NCBI GenBank assembly: GCA_028023455.1
Contig: JAQFVV010000029.1
Span: forward strand, 9,971,144 to 10,035,143
DNA: 64,000 bases
Reading direction: 5' to 3'
Source of the DNA: Epiperipatus broadwayi
Lineage: Eukaryota > Onychophora > Udeonychophora > Euonychophora > Peripatidae
A program made the translations under genes and the position numbers. Within the stretch, counting starts at the first letter, position 1. The number at the start of each line of letters is the position of its first letter. The notes under the pieces are model-generated. The model saw only the letters and a program-made list of their open reading frames with translations. It ran no database searches and was not told the origin of the DNA. Of the stretch, positions 13,773 to 25,700 are shown piece by piece.

Positions 13773-13800
13773 ATGGCATACAAACCACTAAGGGTTCATA
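13773..13800 (+). CDS. NDH2: NDH-2 candidate exon 1 (mitochondrial presequence start)
   Basis: The ATG at 13773 opens MAYKPLRVH and the exon ends at 13800, directly before GTAAGTAATG, a strong donor. One base is left over, which joins the two leftover bases at the start of the next exon (21360) to give Ser, so the phase fits. The joined N-terminus is basic, has Ser residues and lacks acidic residues until about residue 20, as in mitochondrial targeting peptides. The frame is open upstream to an ATG at 13620, so the true start could be earlier. No transcript evidence is available. The alternative is that translation starts at the ATG at 21377. Confidence 0.45.
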
Positions 13801-15102
13801 GTAAGTAATGCCGCATATCTCGGAATAATGTCTCGTTTTAAAAACGTGTGTGAGTAACAACGTAGTAAGAAAGTAAATGTGTTTTATAATTAATTAACTA
13901 ATAATTTAAATGATTTGCATGTATTCACCAATAACTAGCTTTACATTAAATTTGAAAATTTTATAGAATTAGAACGCTATTAAATGCATAATTTAAATAC
14001 TGGCGAGGACTTGTATAATACACCTAATTATGTAGAATCACCAGCCACAATAGAAATTGATAATTAAAAAATATGGTAAAAGAAATGCATTAATTAGTTT
14101 AAGCAGTAATTCAGACTACCACTTGCGAACTGAGTGGTCTTTATTATTAGACTGCTGAAAATATGGCAATTTACGTAACATCCCATCTGTGAATAACTGG
14201 CAGGAAATCTATTGCCATTATTAATAAATAATGCAAGTAATATGAAAAAAAAAAACAATCTCTGTTCCTTCACAACATTGTGATTTATTGCTGAACGTGG
14301 AGATAACATTATTAGAACACATTTCATCTTGGCTACGAATGAAGAGAAATGCAAGAAAAAATAGGCGCAGGAAAAAAATTAGCTCCATTATTTACTAAGT
14401 CTGTTTTTTACTATAGAATAATCCTATCATTATAAATTGTACATTTGCACAAAACATACGTCTGCAATGTAAGAGAGAACAATGTCCATACTTGTCACTA
14501 ATAGATCTAAGGGAAAACTCACCAATAAAATATTGAGAAAACTAAACTTATCTGCAATAGATTTAAGCATGAAATTCATTTATTTCACAAATATGTCAAA
14601 CAATACATGAGCAAAAAGACTACTAAAGTAGAAAGCTATAAAATTATATTGGCATGGAAATCAATAAGTGCTGAAATATCGGTATCAGTAAATGATTTGC
14701 ACGAACAAAAAAATCTTTATAGATTCTTATGTGTATGTGAAGTTCCTATTTTTTTCTTCTTGCTTCTTCAATAATAAATTTTATTTTTTGTTATTTTTCA
14801 AATTCATTAACTTTTTTTTTTTAATCTTTCTACTTATTTTTTATATCCAAATCACACCATATCTCAAAGCCTTTTTTAAAAAAAATTATTTTAAATCGTT
14901 TTGGTTTCTACTTCATAACATGCTTTATGCTGTCCCTTAAGTTTTCTAATCTTTTTGGATCATAATTTCAGTTGCATTTTTATTAAATGTTTTGAATGAC
15001 CATTGTAGTTACTATTTTTTTATATCCAATTATTTGAAGTTTTTAATTTGATCTACAAATTCATTGTGTTTTATCCTAAATTATTTACCACTATCCCATA
15101 CT
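13801..15102. other. Intron 1, first part: nothing recognised
   Basis: AT-rich intron sequence with several short open frames that have no protein-like composition. No repeat family of this window was recognised here. Confidence 0.5.
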
Positions 15103-15399
15103 TTCATCTATATTTAAACAAGGCAAAACTCTTCATACAGTAGTGTCACTCTGTGCCAACCAGAGTAATCAATGGATGCCAAGGCTCCTTACTGATGAAG
15201 GCCACAAGCCAGAAACTAGTCTGGGGATATTGGATGAGTAGGCACTAGATAGGGATTTTATGCACAAGCCTTCTAGCATCTATTGATTACTCTGGTTGGC
15301 ACAGGGTGGCACTACTGTATGGAGATTTTTACCTTGTTTAATAACAATTATGTGCTAATATGAGACGGTGATCATGCGATGTTTAGTGGTTCATCTATA
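15103..15399 (+). mobile_element. SINE-F foldback copy, 10-bp target-site duplication
   Basis: TTCATCTATA at 15103-15112 and 15390-15399 flanks the insertion. The left arm starts AACAAGGCAAAACTC. The right arm ends in its complement, followed by a single-sided tail ending GTGATCATGCGATGTTTAG. Both arms share variants not seen in other copies: CAAGG in place of CAGG, and GTGCCAACC in place of GTGCAAGCC. The loop side has AAGGCTCCTTACTGATGAAG, the normal inner sequence of the family. Confidence 0.8.
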
Positions 15400-16479
15400 C
15401 TTCCAATTATTTTTATTCCAAATCTCTCTAAACAAATATACTGGACAAAATAGAATAGTTAGCTTTTGTAAAATATGAGTCTTGTGTTTGAGTAGTAGGC
15501 AAATAATAATAATTTGTAAGAATATTTATTCAATTAATATATTTAATTTTCTGAGGAAAAAGATATGCTGCTAATAAATTGTACTATTTATCCATTTGCT
15601 GGAGCTATATACCAAGGAGCAAAAGAGAAATCATTTGATAAAAATATTGTCTGAATTTATTATTGAATTTATAACTATATAAATATATTAAATAATTTTT
15701 TCATCAAACAGCATCCGTTATTTAACAAAAATAATACATCAATGTCATATAAAATGTAAGTAGAAATACAAATCCATAAGGAATGCCTGCATTTATTTTT
15801 GAATTTACTTTGAGTGTGCATTAGATAAAATAAAATAATATATTTGCTACAAAAATGTGTATTAAAAAAAAAAAAAGATAGTCTGTACACAAAATTCATA
15901 TGAAAAAAAGAAATAATATTTAATATGCATTTATTATAATTTCAATAATAAATGCAGACATTTGTGGATTTGCATATCCGTGCACATCTGATTAGTTTGT
16001 TTTTTTTTTTTTTGTTAAATAGATACTGTTTTGCCAAATAAATTTTTTGATGCAAAATATATTATTTTCTTGATTTTTATATAATCTTGTAGCTGTGAAC
16101 TCGAGAATAAAAACTGACATTTAATTTTTTTATCCATTACTTTTTTATTTAATGCTAAATACAGTGTAGATGTTAGTACGTATATTATATTAGCACTAAA
16201 AATATATACATTTTTTAATTACTTAAACGTATAATAAAGTTTAATATTAAAGATTTATTATTTCCAAAGAAAATTTTAAACTATTTGGATGTATGTTAAA
16301 TTTTCACCTGAAAGCAAATTGCTTACTACATGTTTAAAGCATCTTGTTCTAGCATCTTATTATTAAATGAAAAGTAGACATTTGTAAATGATTATTGCCA
16401 ATTGTAACTCCAAGAAGAATTAAAAAGGAGAAGAAAAAAATTGCTCTAGAAATGAGTTAGCAGTAACTATACAAACCGA
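15400..16479. other. Intron 1 sequence, nothing recognised
   Basis: About 1.1 kb of AT-rich intron sequence. I found no feature in it. Confidence 0.45.
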
Positions 16480-18330
16480 TCTATGAACCACCATTATGCT
16501 TACATGGAGAACATGCTGCTTCATTTTTCTCTTGATAATTTATGATGTTGTCTTCTAATTTCTTCAGCTGAAAACTTTTCTTATTGAAATATTTCCACAC
16601 GTTTACTGCAGCTTTCCAAAGTACTTTATTCCCATGCTATCTTCCCACTGGAAACAATTGGCATTGCACTTCTTTAGAATGTCTTTTAGACATTCTTATA
16701 AAATAGAAAGGAAAATCATGCCCAAGTTCACCATAAAATATCTTTTTAAAAAGTCTTCCATTATTCATTTATTTTAAATGTCCAATCCAATGATGTGAAT
16801 TTACAATGGTAGATTCTATAGGAGTATCAGATCAAGCAAGTTGAAGTTCATGTTGATTGGTTTTATAATATTGCCATTATATTTTTAAAATTTTACAGAA
16901 CATTATTTAAATGGAACTTCTTTAATACCTTTATATTTTGTCAATAGGTTATTCAAGTCGTATTTCCATAGAATAAATGAGGTAAAATAACAGATTCTAT
17001 ATCTAGCTAATTTAATTGCAGTAATTGTTACTCTGTGATGAAATACTTGTTAAAAGCAGTCTATTTTGTATTTTAACATCTAAGTCCATCTTCCTACTTA
17101 TAACATTATCAAGATATTTAAACTGGGTTACATCCCTAAGTTTATAACCATTTTATCTAAAAGTTACTGAAGATTTTTCTACCATTATTGGCTGATAAAG
17201 AACTTAAGTTTTTATTAACATTAATTAATAAACCAAAATCTTTATATGTTATATCCAAAATATTAAGTACATCGTGTAAATTATCTTTTAAATTGAAAAA
17301 ATAACACAATCATCAGCATACTGTAAATCTAGAATCCAAAAAGTTATTGTTTTTATTTTAATTGAAATTAAAAATTCCATCATCAAACTTGTATTATATC
17401 TTGATCACTGTTTGATTAATTTGCCTAAAAACAATCCCAAAAATTACTCATAAAAATTTAAAATATTAGAGAAAATACATTTTCTTGTTTAACACTAGTT
17501 TTCATTTCAAATGCCTCAAATTTTTCTCGTGTAATAATACTTCCCCTCATTCCATCATATAGAAGCTATTTGATATGAATAAATTTTGGTGGACAATCGG
17601 TTAATTCCAAACAATCCCATAGATCTATCCTATTAACTGAATCAAATACTTGACTAAATCAATAAAAGCAATATAAAAATCACTACATTGTTTCAAACAT
17701 TTTTCTTACATTGATTCTCTAAACCCACACCACATTTTATTACTGATAACCATTAATCTATAAGTGGAAGTAACTTTATTCAACAAACTTCTTGAAATTA
17801 CCTTTGCTGTAGTGAATAATATGATATTCCACCATAATTACTGCAATCTTGGGTATTCTTTTTGTTTTTAAAAATCACGTCAATAAAAGCAGCTTTAAGA
17901 TTGAGTGGCATAATTTCTTGGGTTCATGTAAGCCTAAAAAATTTTAATATTTTTTGAAGCTATATCACTACCATATTTTAAAACTTCTCCGAGTATTTCA
18001 TCAGGACCTGCAACCTTTCCATTTTTAAGATTATATATAGCTTTTTTAGTTTCACTAAGCTGAATATAATATCTTTGTCCAAATCTAAATTAGATAAAAT
18101 GAATATATCATTTAAATCATTATCTCATTTTTGATCAAAATACTTCTTCCACCTGTTCAAAATATCATTGCCATCATTTAAGAGAGTGTCATTGCTAGAT
18201 TAAATAGAATCTTAGTACCATTTCTCAGGTCTGTTTTGCTTTCACTGCATCAAAAAAAAAAAGATCTAGAATGACAGTTATCAGTGAATTTTTGTAACTT
18301 CTTTTGAAGGTTTAACCCCTCAATCATTCT
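16480..18330 (-). pseudogene. Non-LTR retrotransposon (LINE) reverse transcriptase remnant
   Basis: Minus-strand pieces occur in the order expected of a LINE reverse transcriptase. At about 18140-18180 there is LNDGNDIL.RW, at 17995-18030 KNGKVAGPDEI, at about 17655-17690 FYIAFIDL and at about 17590-17650 a SVNRIDLWDCLEL segment. QYADD (the polymerase catalytic motif) lies at 17309-17323, and a C-terminal RW..C-type segment (CNANCFQWEDSMGIKYF) at about 16600-16680. Frames change repeatedly and stops are frequent, so it is an old dead copy. Such an element would copy its RNA directly at a nicked target. Exact ends and clade are uncertain. Confidence 0.8.
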
Positions 18331-19284
18331 TAAACCATTTTGTTAGTCATTGTACTTCTGCCATCACATCTGTATATTTATTATGAAGTTCCACATTTTG
18401 TTTATTATTCTGCCAAGTAGAAAGTACTGGAAGAATAGGATAACTGGTTTGGTTCTGCATTTGAAGTTCCCACCTTCCCCATTTATTAATAACAATGTCA
18501 TCCCAAAAAGACTGAAAAATGCTCGATAGATGTTTTCAATAATTTTTATTAAAATTTTGAACATTTTCATATGATTTAGTAATAAATTTCATAAATTTAA
18601 TAAAATAAATATTCTTTGTAACAAAAAATATACTGCTTATTGGTGCTTGATAATATAAGAATAAAGAGGACGAGATTTTGCATATTATGTGATACTATAT
18701 TTGTATTGAAGTATTCACAACTTTTATTTGGCTTCATTTTTTTAATGATGAACTTTCCTCCCGTTTTTTAAATCCTATTTTGTAGTAATATCAAATGATA
18801 TATTTATTCACAATATTATAAAAAAAATATTAATTTTTTATAATGGAAACTAAGTAATTACATGTTCATATGTAAACATTTTTTTTTATTTAATAGCTAT
18901 TTATTAACATTTAAATGGATTTCCAGTACTTATAAATTCTAGAAAATAATAAGAATGATATTTAACTTTATTGTAATTTCTGCTAAAAATTCTGAATATC
19001 AATTATTTGTAATATACTTGGGATTCTTTATATCATTTATCTTTCAATATAATTTGCTATTTCATTTGTATAAGTAGTTTGAAAATAACATGATCTAAAC
19101 TATTTTCACTATTTTTACAATCAAAATGTTTTCTTTATCCACAATTAACTTATTAAATGCATTACCATATGCTGAAAAAAATCATTGAGCATTTTGATCT
19201 AATCAGTTGGATAAATTGGTAGCTAACAGGATTATACATGTAGCAGTATAAAGTAAAACAATTTGTTCTGCCTAGACTGTTTGG

Positions 19285-19409
19285 ATATTACTTCTTATTT
19301 TTTTTATATATGTCAAAGTATCAGCCGGAAGCGAACCCGGGATATCTGCTTGTAAAGCAGCTACGCTAACCTCTAGGCCACCAACGCTTGACGTATATTA
19401 CTTCTTATT
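19285..19409 (-). mobile_element. Short tRNA-derived SINE (SINE-C) with 15-bp target-site duplication
   Basis: ATATTACTTCTTATT at 19285-19299 and 19395-19409 flanks a 95-bp insert. Read on the minus strand it starts GTCAAGCGTTGG, has an A box (TGGCCTAGAGG) and a B box-like GGTTCGCTTCC, and ends TGACATATATAAAAAAAA. A CTGC-TTTACAA-GCAG hairpin resembles an anticodon arm with TAC. The acceptor and T stems do not pair well. The flanking repeats and A-rich tail mark it as a retroposed copy and not a working tRNA gene. Confidence 0.8.
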
Positions 19410-19809
19410 GATAAAATTTTATCCAGATTACAAAAACTTTGTGTATTCTAATTTTCATTAAATTCTTATTCAATTTTTTTCATGATTCTATTGCTATTAA
19501 ACAATATCTTATCTTTGGAATTATGCAAGAAGTGTGTAGAAGATATTTTTCACTTATTTCAGATATACACAAATTTAGACTATTAACCTTTCATAAACAG
19601 TTAATCAGTATCAAGATGCTGCTATGCAATTGTTAAAATTTTTACTTCATGTTGCTTTTGTTCATTCAGAACAATTCGAGAAGCATTCTATGCCTTTAAA
19701 ATTGTTTTATAATAAAAAGTTTAATGTGGTAAAAAAAAATTAAAATTGGTTTTAACACATCCAGACGTACATACATATTATCTTAAATTTCTACCTGGAA
19801 AATCTATTA

Positions 19810-19833
19810 GTTGTGATCATGTGATGTTTAGTC
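19810..19833 (+). repeat. SINE-F 3' tail fragment
   Basis: The piece GTGATCATGTGATGTTTAGT matches the SINE-F tail, with no recognisable body before it. Probably a strongly 5'-truncated copy. Confidence 0.5.
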
Positions 19834-20183
19834 GTGCAACTTCTTAACTGGAATGCATTTTAATCTGTCTTCTATTTTTAATTTACTTTGTATTTTGTAT
19901 AACGTTTTTTGTTTATTTGACTTCTGTCTGTTCAGACTACCCATCTTGGGAGCTAACTCCCCATTATAAATAAATAAAAAAGAAATTAAAACAATAAACT
20001 GTAAATATTTGCATAGTTATGAAGCTGATAACTCCACTGATTTTGAATATTATTTTTTTGTAGAATTTTTTTGATCATAATAGATCAAGGCATAATACTA
20101 TTGAAGAAAAATGTAAACAAATTAAATAACATTGATGTTTTGAGATTTTGTTTTATATTCGTATGGATTAAAAATTTTATAAG

Positions 20184-20350
20184 AACTTAAAGCTTAAAAC
20201 AGGCAAAACTCTTCATACAGTAGCGCCACTCAGTGCAAGCCAGTGTAATCAATGGATGCCATAAGGCTTGTACATAAAATCCCTATCTAATGCCTGTTTT
20301 AATAACAGTTATGAGCAAGCATCATGTAATGTTTAGTAACTTAAAGCTTA
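20184..20350 (+). mobile_element. SINE-F copy, internally shortened, 13-bp target-site duplication
   Basis: AACTTAAAGCTTA at 20184-20196 and 20338-20350 flanks a 141-bp insert. The left arm (AAAACAGGCAAAACTC to about AAAATCCCTATC) is present. The right arm is reduced to TGCCTGTTTTAATAACAG plus the tail, so only about 10 bp can pair. The 5' end is the same as in the longer foldback copies. Confidence 0.8.
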
Positions 20351-21359
20351 CTAAGTATCTGGATATTAAGTTATGAATTGCTAAAGTCATGATATAAAAG
20401 ATCTTGAAGATCTTTATATAAATGGGAATAATCTATTTGAAAACAATTTTTTTCTTTTTTTTTACATATGTTGTGATAATATATCTTTTCCAACTTCTTT
20501 ACAATGTTTAAATAGTAATAATAAAAAGTCAGATGTCACTTGACTTATATATAGCTTGCATTACAAATATGTATGCTAAAACTCTAAACAAGCTTTTTTT
20601 TTTTTATAACTCTTTTTTAAATTTATATACAACTAACAATTTCCATTTCTATTGCTTCAGCACAAGAAGCCTTTCTAAATCAATGTTAATTACTAATGTC
20701 TCAAGAAAGTTCTAATTTAGTTTTATTATCAGGTGAATAGAAATTATGTTAAAATCTAGATTTTGAAATGTTAATTATCAATTTTGCAAAAACAAAAGCA
20801 AGTGAAGTAAATTTTAATATATATATATATGTTTGATTCTACTCCCAATCAGCTGAACAGTCATTAGTTTTAATACTTTATAGAATTTAATGTTTTATTG
20901 AATTTTAGTTCTTTGGTCACAATGCCTATATGTATGAATGAGTACTTTTCTAGTAGAGATTTTTTTGACTGAGACATTGTACATTATTTTCTTATTTTTA
21001 TATCAAAGAGATTTAGGGCTTAATTCGAGAAAACCTTTTAATTTTTAATCTTGGCTCAACAAATGACAGTTTTGGCACCATTTTGGGTTACAATATAAAC
21101 TTTATTGAGATTTTACTGTCATAAAGATTTATATTGCACCTATATTAAAATGCAAATGTAGTAGTGTCTTTAGTAGTAGTGTTCCATTTGATATTACTTC
21201 ATATATATAAATGTATTTTTGAATGAAGCTCTTGTATTAATAATTAATGATCAATATTTATTTTTTGTTAATCCTATATGATTTATTTTAGTATCTTAGT
21301 TATAAATATATTATTAATTCTAATTAGCTCTTTATAATTTTAAATATATATTTTGATAG
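20351..21359. other. Intron 1, last part: nothing recognised
   Basis: AT-rich sequence, with a short TA repeat near 20820-20830. It ends in the acceptor TTTTGATAG used by NDH-2 exon 2. Confidence 0.45.
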
Positions 21360-21627
21360 GTGCCAATATTTCCAAAATGATATTTCCAGAAATACAGTTT
21401 AATATTCTAAACAAAAATTCATCTTATTTCTGTAAAACAATTAAACGAGTCATATCACAGATTCTTATTAGACCTAAACTAGTCATATTAGGTACTGGTT
21501 GGGGAAGTTACAGTGTTCTTAAAGATATTAATCATAAAAAGTATGACATTACTGTGATTAGTCCGCGAAATCATTTTCTTTTTACCCCATTATTAGCAAG
21601 TACTACAGTTGGCACCTTAGAATTTCG
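21360..21627 (+). CDS. NDH2: NDH-2 exon 2: presequence end and FAD-binding Rossmann start
   Basis: The acceptor TTTTGATAG ends at 21359 and the donor GTAAGT begins at 21628. The exon encodes a basic stretch ([16 protein letters not shown]) followed by [14 protein letters not shown], the first GxGxxG/S dinucleotide-binding motif (G54, G56 and S59 of the joined protein). Next come [16 protein letters not shown] and TVGTLEF, both hallmark blocks of the NDH-2 family (fungal relatives have SPRNYFLFTPLL). An in-frame ATG at 21377 is the alternative start. The last codon (Arg99) is split after its second base. Confidence 0.92.
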
Positions 21628-22208
21628 GTAAGTTAAAATATTTTTTGAATCCAAATTATTCTTAAGATAATGCATGTCGATTTTCAATTTTATTATACTA
21701 TCTTTATTACTGAAAGAAATATCAAACAAAAAACAGTTTTTAAATTTTTTACAAAATATGGCGTTAAAATTTAATGCAAACCTGAAAATAATAAAAAAAA
21801 AAATGTATTTGAAAAATATGAAAAATGAAGACAGAAGAAATTATTAATTTTTAAAAATTTGTTCTCATATGCTCATAGAATCATAATTTGATGATCATTC
21901 TAAAAAGTTTTCATATCAAAACTATGCAATCCATATATACCTTTTTTTTAATATAACATTTTAATATTTGTAATATTTTTTAATTTATATTCATAAAAAG
22001 TGAAGTCAAGCATTTATATATGAAAAGTCCTCGTCCCTTACATTTTTATTATGCATATTTTTGCATGATCATAAAGGACAGCTGTAGAATGTGATAAAGT
22101 ATGCAATTCTGCTTCACAAAATAGCTTTTACGATAGGAAATTTAAAAAATATATTTTACATTGCTTAAGCTTTATAAAGTATACTTGTTCACATTGAAAT
22201 AATGCTAA

Positions 22209-22486
22209 AATGATTTTATTAAAACAGGCAAAACTCTCTATACATATTACCACTTAGTGCAAGGCAGAGTAATCAACGGATGCCAGAAGGGCTTGTGCAT
22301 AAAATCCCTGTCTAGTGCCTACTCATCCAATATTTCCAGACTAGTTTCTGGCTTGTGGCCTTCCATTGATTACTCTGGCTTGCACTGAGTGGCAATACGC
22401 ATAGAGTTTTGCCTGTTTTAGTAACAGCTATAAGCAAACATAAGAAATGGTGATCATGTGATGTTTATTGGCTTAGAATGATTTTA
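22209..22486 (+). mobile_element. SINE-F foldback copy, 10-bp target-site duplication
   Basis: AATGATTTTA at 22209-22218 and 22477-22486 flanks the insert. The left arm starts TTAAAACAGGCAAAACTC and the right arm ends GAGTTTTGCCTGTTTTAG, followed by the one-sided tail to GTTTATTGGCTTAG. The arms differ in a few places (AAGGCAG on the left, CTGGCTTG on the right), so this pair is less homogeneous than the 15.1-kb copy. Confidence 0.8.
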
Positions 22487-22713
22487 AAATTGTTTTACGG
22501 AGAGAAGAATTTATGGAAGAGATATTTATTAACCTTCTAAAAATAAAAAGTACATTTAAAATTAAAATAAAAATCATGGTCAAAAATGAAAAATTTAAAT
22601 AAATAAAATTTTTCTTTTGCTGAACAAATTTAAGCAAGGCATTGACTTTTTTTAAAAAAAATACCATTTAATCCCCCCCCCCCCTAAAGCTTAGGTTGGA
22701 AAATGCAATGAAT

Positions 22714-22761
22714 AAACTTGATTTAACTGAGATTAAATGTAATCTCAATTAAATGAAGTTT
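22714..22761. repeat. Short imperfect palindrome
   Basis: Two 22-bp arms with two mismatches around the 4-base loop AATG, starting AAACTTGATTTAA and ending in its complement. A run of about a dozen C lies just left (near 22673-22684). Possibly a very small foldback repeat; chance is not excluded in AT-rich DNA. Confidence 0.5.
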
Positions 22762-25700
22762 ATAATGATAAAACAATTTTTTAATATTGACCATGAAACA
22801 AAAAAATTTCTTATCCGATTTAAAACATTAAAAGATAAAATATTAATGGTAGTACCTCTACAATTTTTTTTTTTAAAAAAAACTCTTCTGAAATTTTAAT
22901 AAACCATTATCAACCATAGTTCGAATTTTGGTAATCAATTTTAGGTTGAAAGTTTTTTTTGTTTTTAATAATCTGGAAAATTATATTGTCACCGATATCT
23001 TTATCCACATTAGAAAATTTATTTTTGGAATCACATACATTCTATAAAGTTTGATATAGTGCTTGTTTATAGTTTTTGAGTTTACTTTATAAATGTATCA
23101 TTCACTTGAATTTCAGACCAACATGTTCATGCTTTTATTGTCTTTATCTTATTCAGAAATTATACTGTATTGCAATCTGGATCAGTCAGAGTAAGGAATT
23201 TAATTTTATCGAAAAGACTAAAACATCAGGTTCAGATCGGACATTTGAGTTTTGCCTTTTGAGTTATTAAAGGAATATTTCAAATTGTGCTACTAATGGC
23301 AAAATTTAATTTATTACCAAACTGATATGTATTCTTTAATTTAATCTGATATCGTCCATTATATCTAGGAACCAGATTCACATGCTAGAACATAATACAT
23401 CTTTTCTTATTTAATAGGTCTGATATTCATGTCCGCAAACTTGACACTATCAAAATGCATTATCAGAAGTAAAATCTTTGACAAATTCTTCAGTGATTTG
23501 ATTCCTACAACCAAATTTATATAGAATATATCTAATAAATATTGATTCTATATCAAATAAAAAAAATTCAAAGGCATGCATTTGATCCAATATATTTCAT
23601 TCAGGAATTGTCTTTTTACACAAAGAATTTTAAATTATATGTATTAGATGAACCTTTTATCTCTTTTCTATTTTGAATCATAAATACACCGACTCCATTT
23701 TCTGTATGATTTGATATAGATTCTCTTATAAATTTTGAAACTTTTTTATGGATAGACTACTGGGGTGGTTGTGATGAAATGTTTTTACATACACGCAATT
23801 GTCCTTTTTAAATGAATATGAATTTTATTATTTTTATTCTCCTTTGGGAACTAATACTTTCCAGCCTTTTTGTATAATTTTTTACATAAAGATTGAAAAT
23901 GATTTTTCAGCCTCAGATGTCATCTAATCAAGTTTTCTGTACTAAGTTTATAATAAATATCATGGGAACATTAATATAATCATGCTTGAATGTGAGTATT
24001 CAAATTAGGGATAAGTTTGAACTCAGTCCATTTCCTTTTTCATTTCTTGCTATCAAATATTTTTGTTTCTTCAAAAGTATATAAGATATTGTGCATAGTT
24101 CATTATTGAAAAATAAAACCTTTTTCCATAATGTGAATTTTTTTTTAAAGTTTTTGTTAAGTAATCTCAAAATAAATATGTATTTGTACGTATATAATAA
24201 TTAAATATTTGGTTTATTAAGCATTTACACATGTCATTGAAAAATAAAACTTTTCCCATAATGAGACATTAGTTAATCTATCAAAATATTACAAATTTAA
24301 GAAACTTGAGTATTTTTTTTTTACTTCAAGATATTTAGTGTTTATTATTTATTCATTATTTTTAATAATAATAATATTTTAAATTATATTTTTACTTTAT
24401 CCATTTATTGAAATCTTGAAGGTAAAAAAAAGTACTTAGTTGCTTAAATTTATAATATTTTGACTAATTAGGAAATATTATGAAACAAGTAATTTAGAAA
24501 CTAATAATTTTATTTTTTATTGTTATATATAAATTTCTTGAAAATTCCATGACTCCAAAAATACTTCTGTGATCTTTCGGGGTGTGACCCATAGCTTGCA
24601 TATTCTTGTATTAAATGGTGGAGTTGCTTTTCTAGATTTTAATTAAGCATGCTATTTGTAGGATATGTTTATTTTTGATATAGTTTGTCTTCTTTTTTTT
24701 TTTTCTTGTTCAGTTTAAAATATAAATATATAAAAATATTAAATAAAAGATTGATGGTGAAATAAATAATAATAAACATCTATATGAATTTAAATCAAGT
24801 TCATGAAATAAGTTAAAATGACTTTCATATAATTTACCCCGGATCAGTTTTTACTAGCCCCAGCAGAGTTCATCAGCAATAAATATTTATTTTATATATG
24901 TACATTTTTTTTCTTTGATTTTATTTACAAGAATTCTGCATGGAAATTCCCAAATGAAGTTGGTATTACAGATTCCTATATTTTCCGGGTTGATTTTTTT
25001 TAAAAACATTCACTCGTAATCAGATTTCCACATGTTTTTGAACTGTTTACTGGGTCACAATCAGTTTTCCAAGTATTTGAAAGGTGCATCATTAATAGTT
25101 GTAGATGTTATATAACTGATTTAATTTATCTACTTCAAGAACCAGAAGCATTCCAGTATGCTGGTTTTATACATTTGGGAAAGAATTTCTGAGTACAAAT
25201 TAACAATGCATGGAGTATTTTCTTATGCCTGGGAAAGATTCTTGTTGCATATTAGTTGGAAGGTGAGCCTATTATTGACAATCAGTATGATAGCGTAGGA
25301 GCAAGACAAATAAAAAGGGAAGAATGCAAGAACAAACTGATTTCTGCTGCCTGTTATTTATATTACAGTTTCTTTCTAAAGATTTTTTAATCTTGTAATT
25401 AAAAACAGCCTTATTGTAAAAACACTTCTGTTTTTGAACAAACTAAAATTTTAAGACAAGGAAATAAAATACACAACAATTAAAAATTCAAGATAATAGG
25501 TCATTTTCAGAATAATTAATTTTGATAACAGAATAATACGATACAAATTTTTACCTCTGATTTCAATTGATTTTATGTAAAAATTTAATTTAATTATATG
25601 TGATTTTTTACTTGAACGTAAACCTTTTATCTCAATAAAGAATTAAACTTATAAAAAAAAATTTTTTATTTCGTCTAAAAATTAAAAAAGTAAAAGCATT

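Noticed and set aside
14692-14940. Phe/Leu-rich small membrane protein
   Set aside because: Composition is what T-rich DNA gives in any frame. No start context, homology or splice support was seen.
19300-19394. A functional tRNA-Val (TAC) gene
   Set aside because: A and B boxes and an anticodon-like arm are present, but the acceptor and T stems pair poorly, and a target-site duplication plus an A-rich tail show retroposition.
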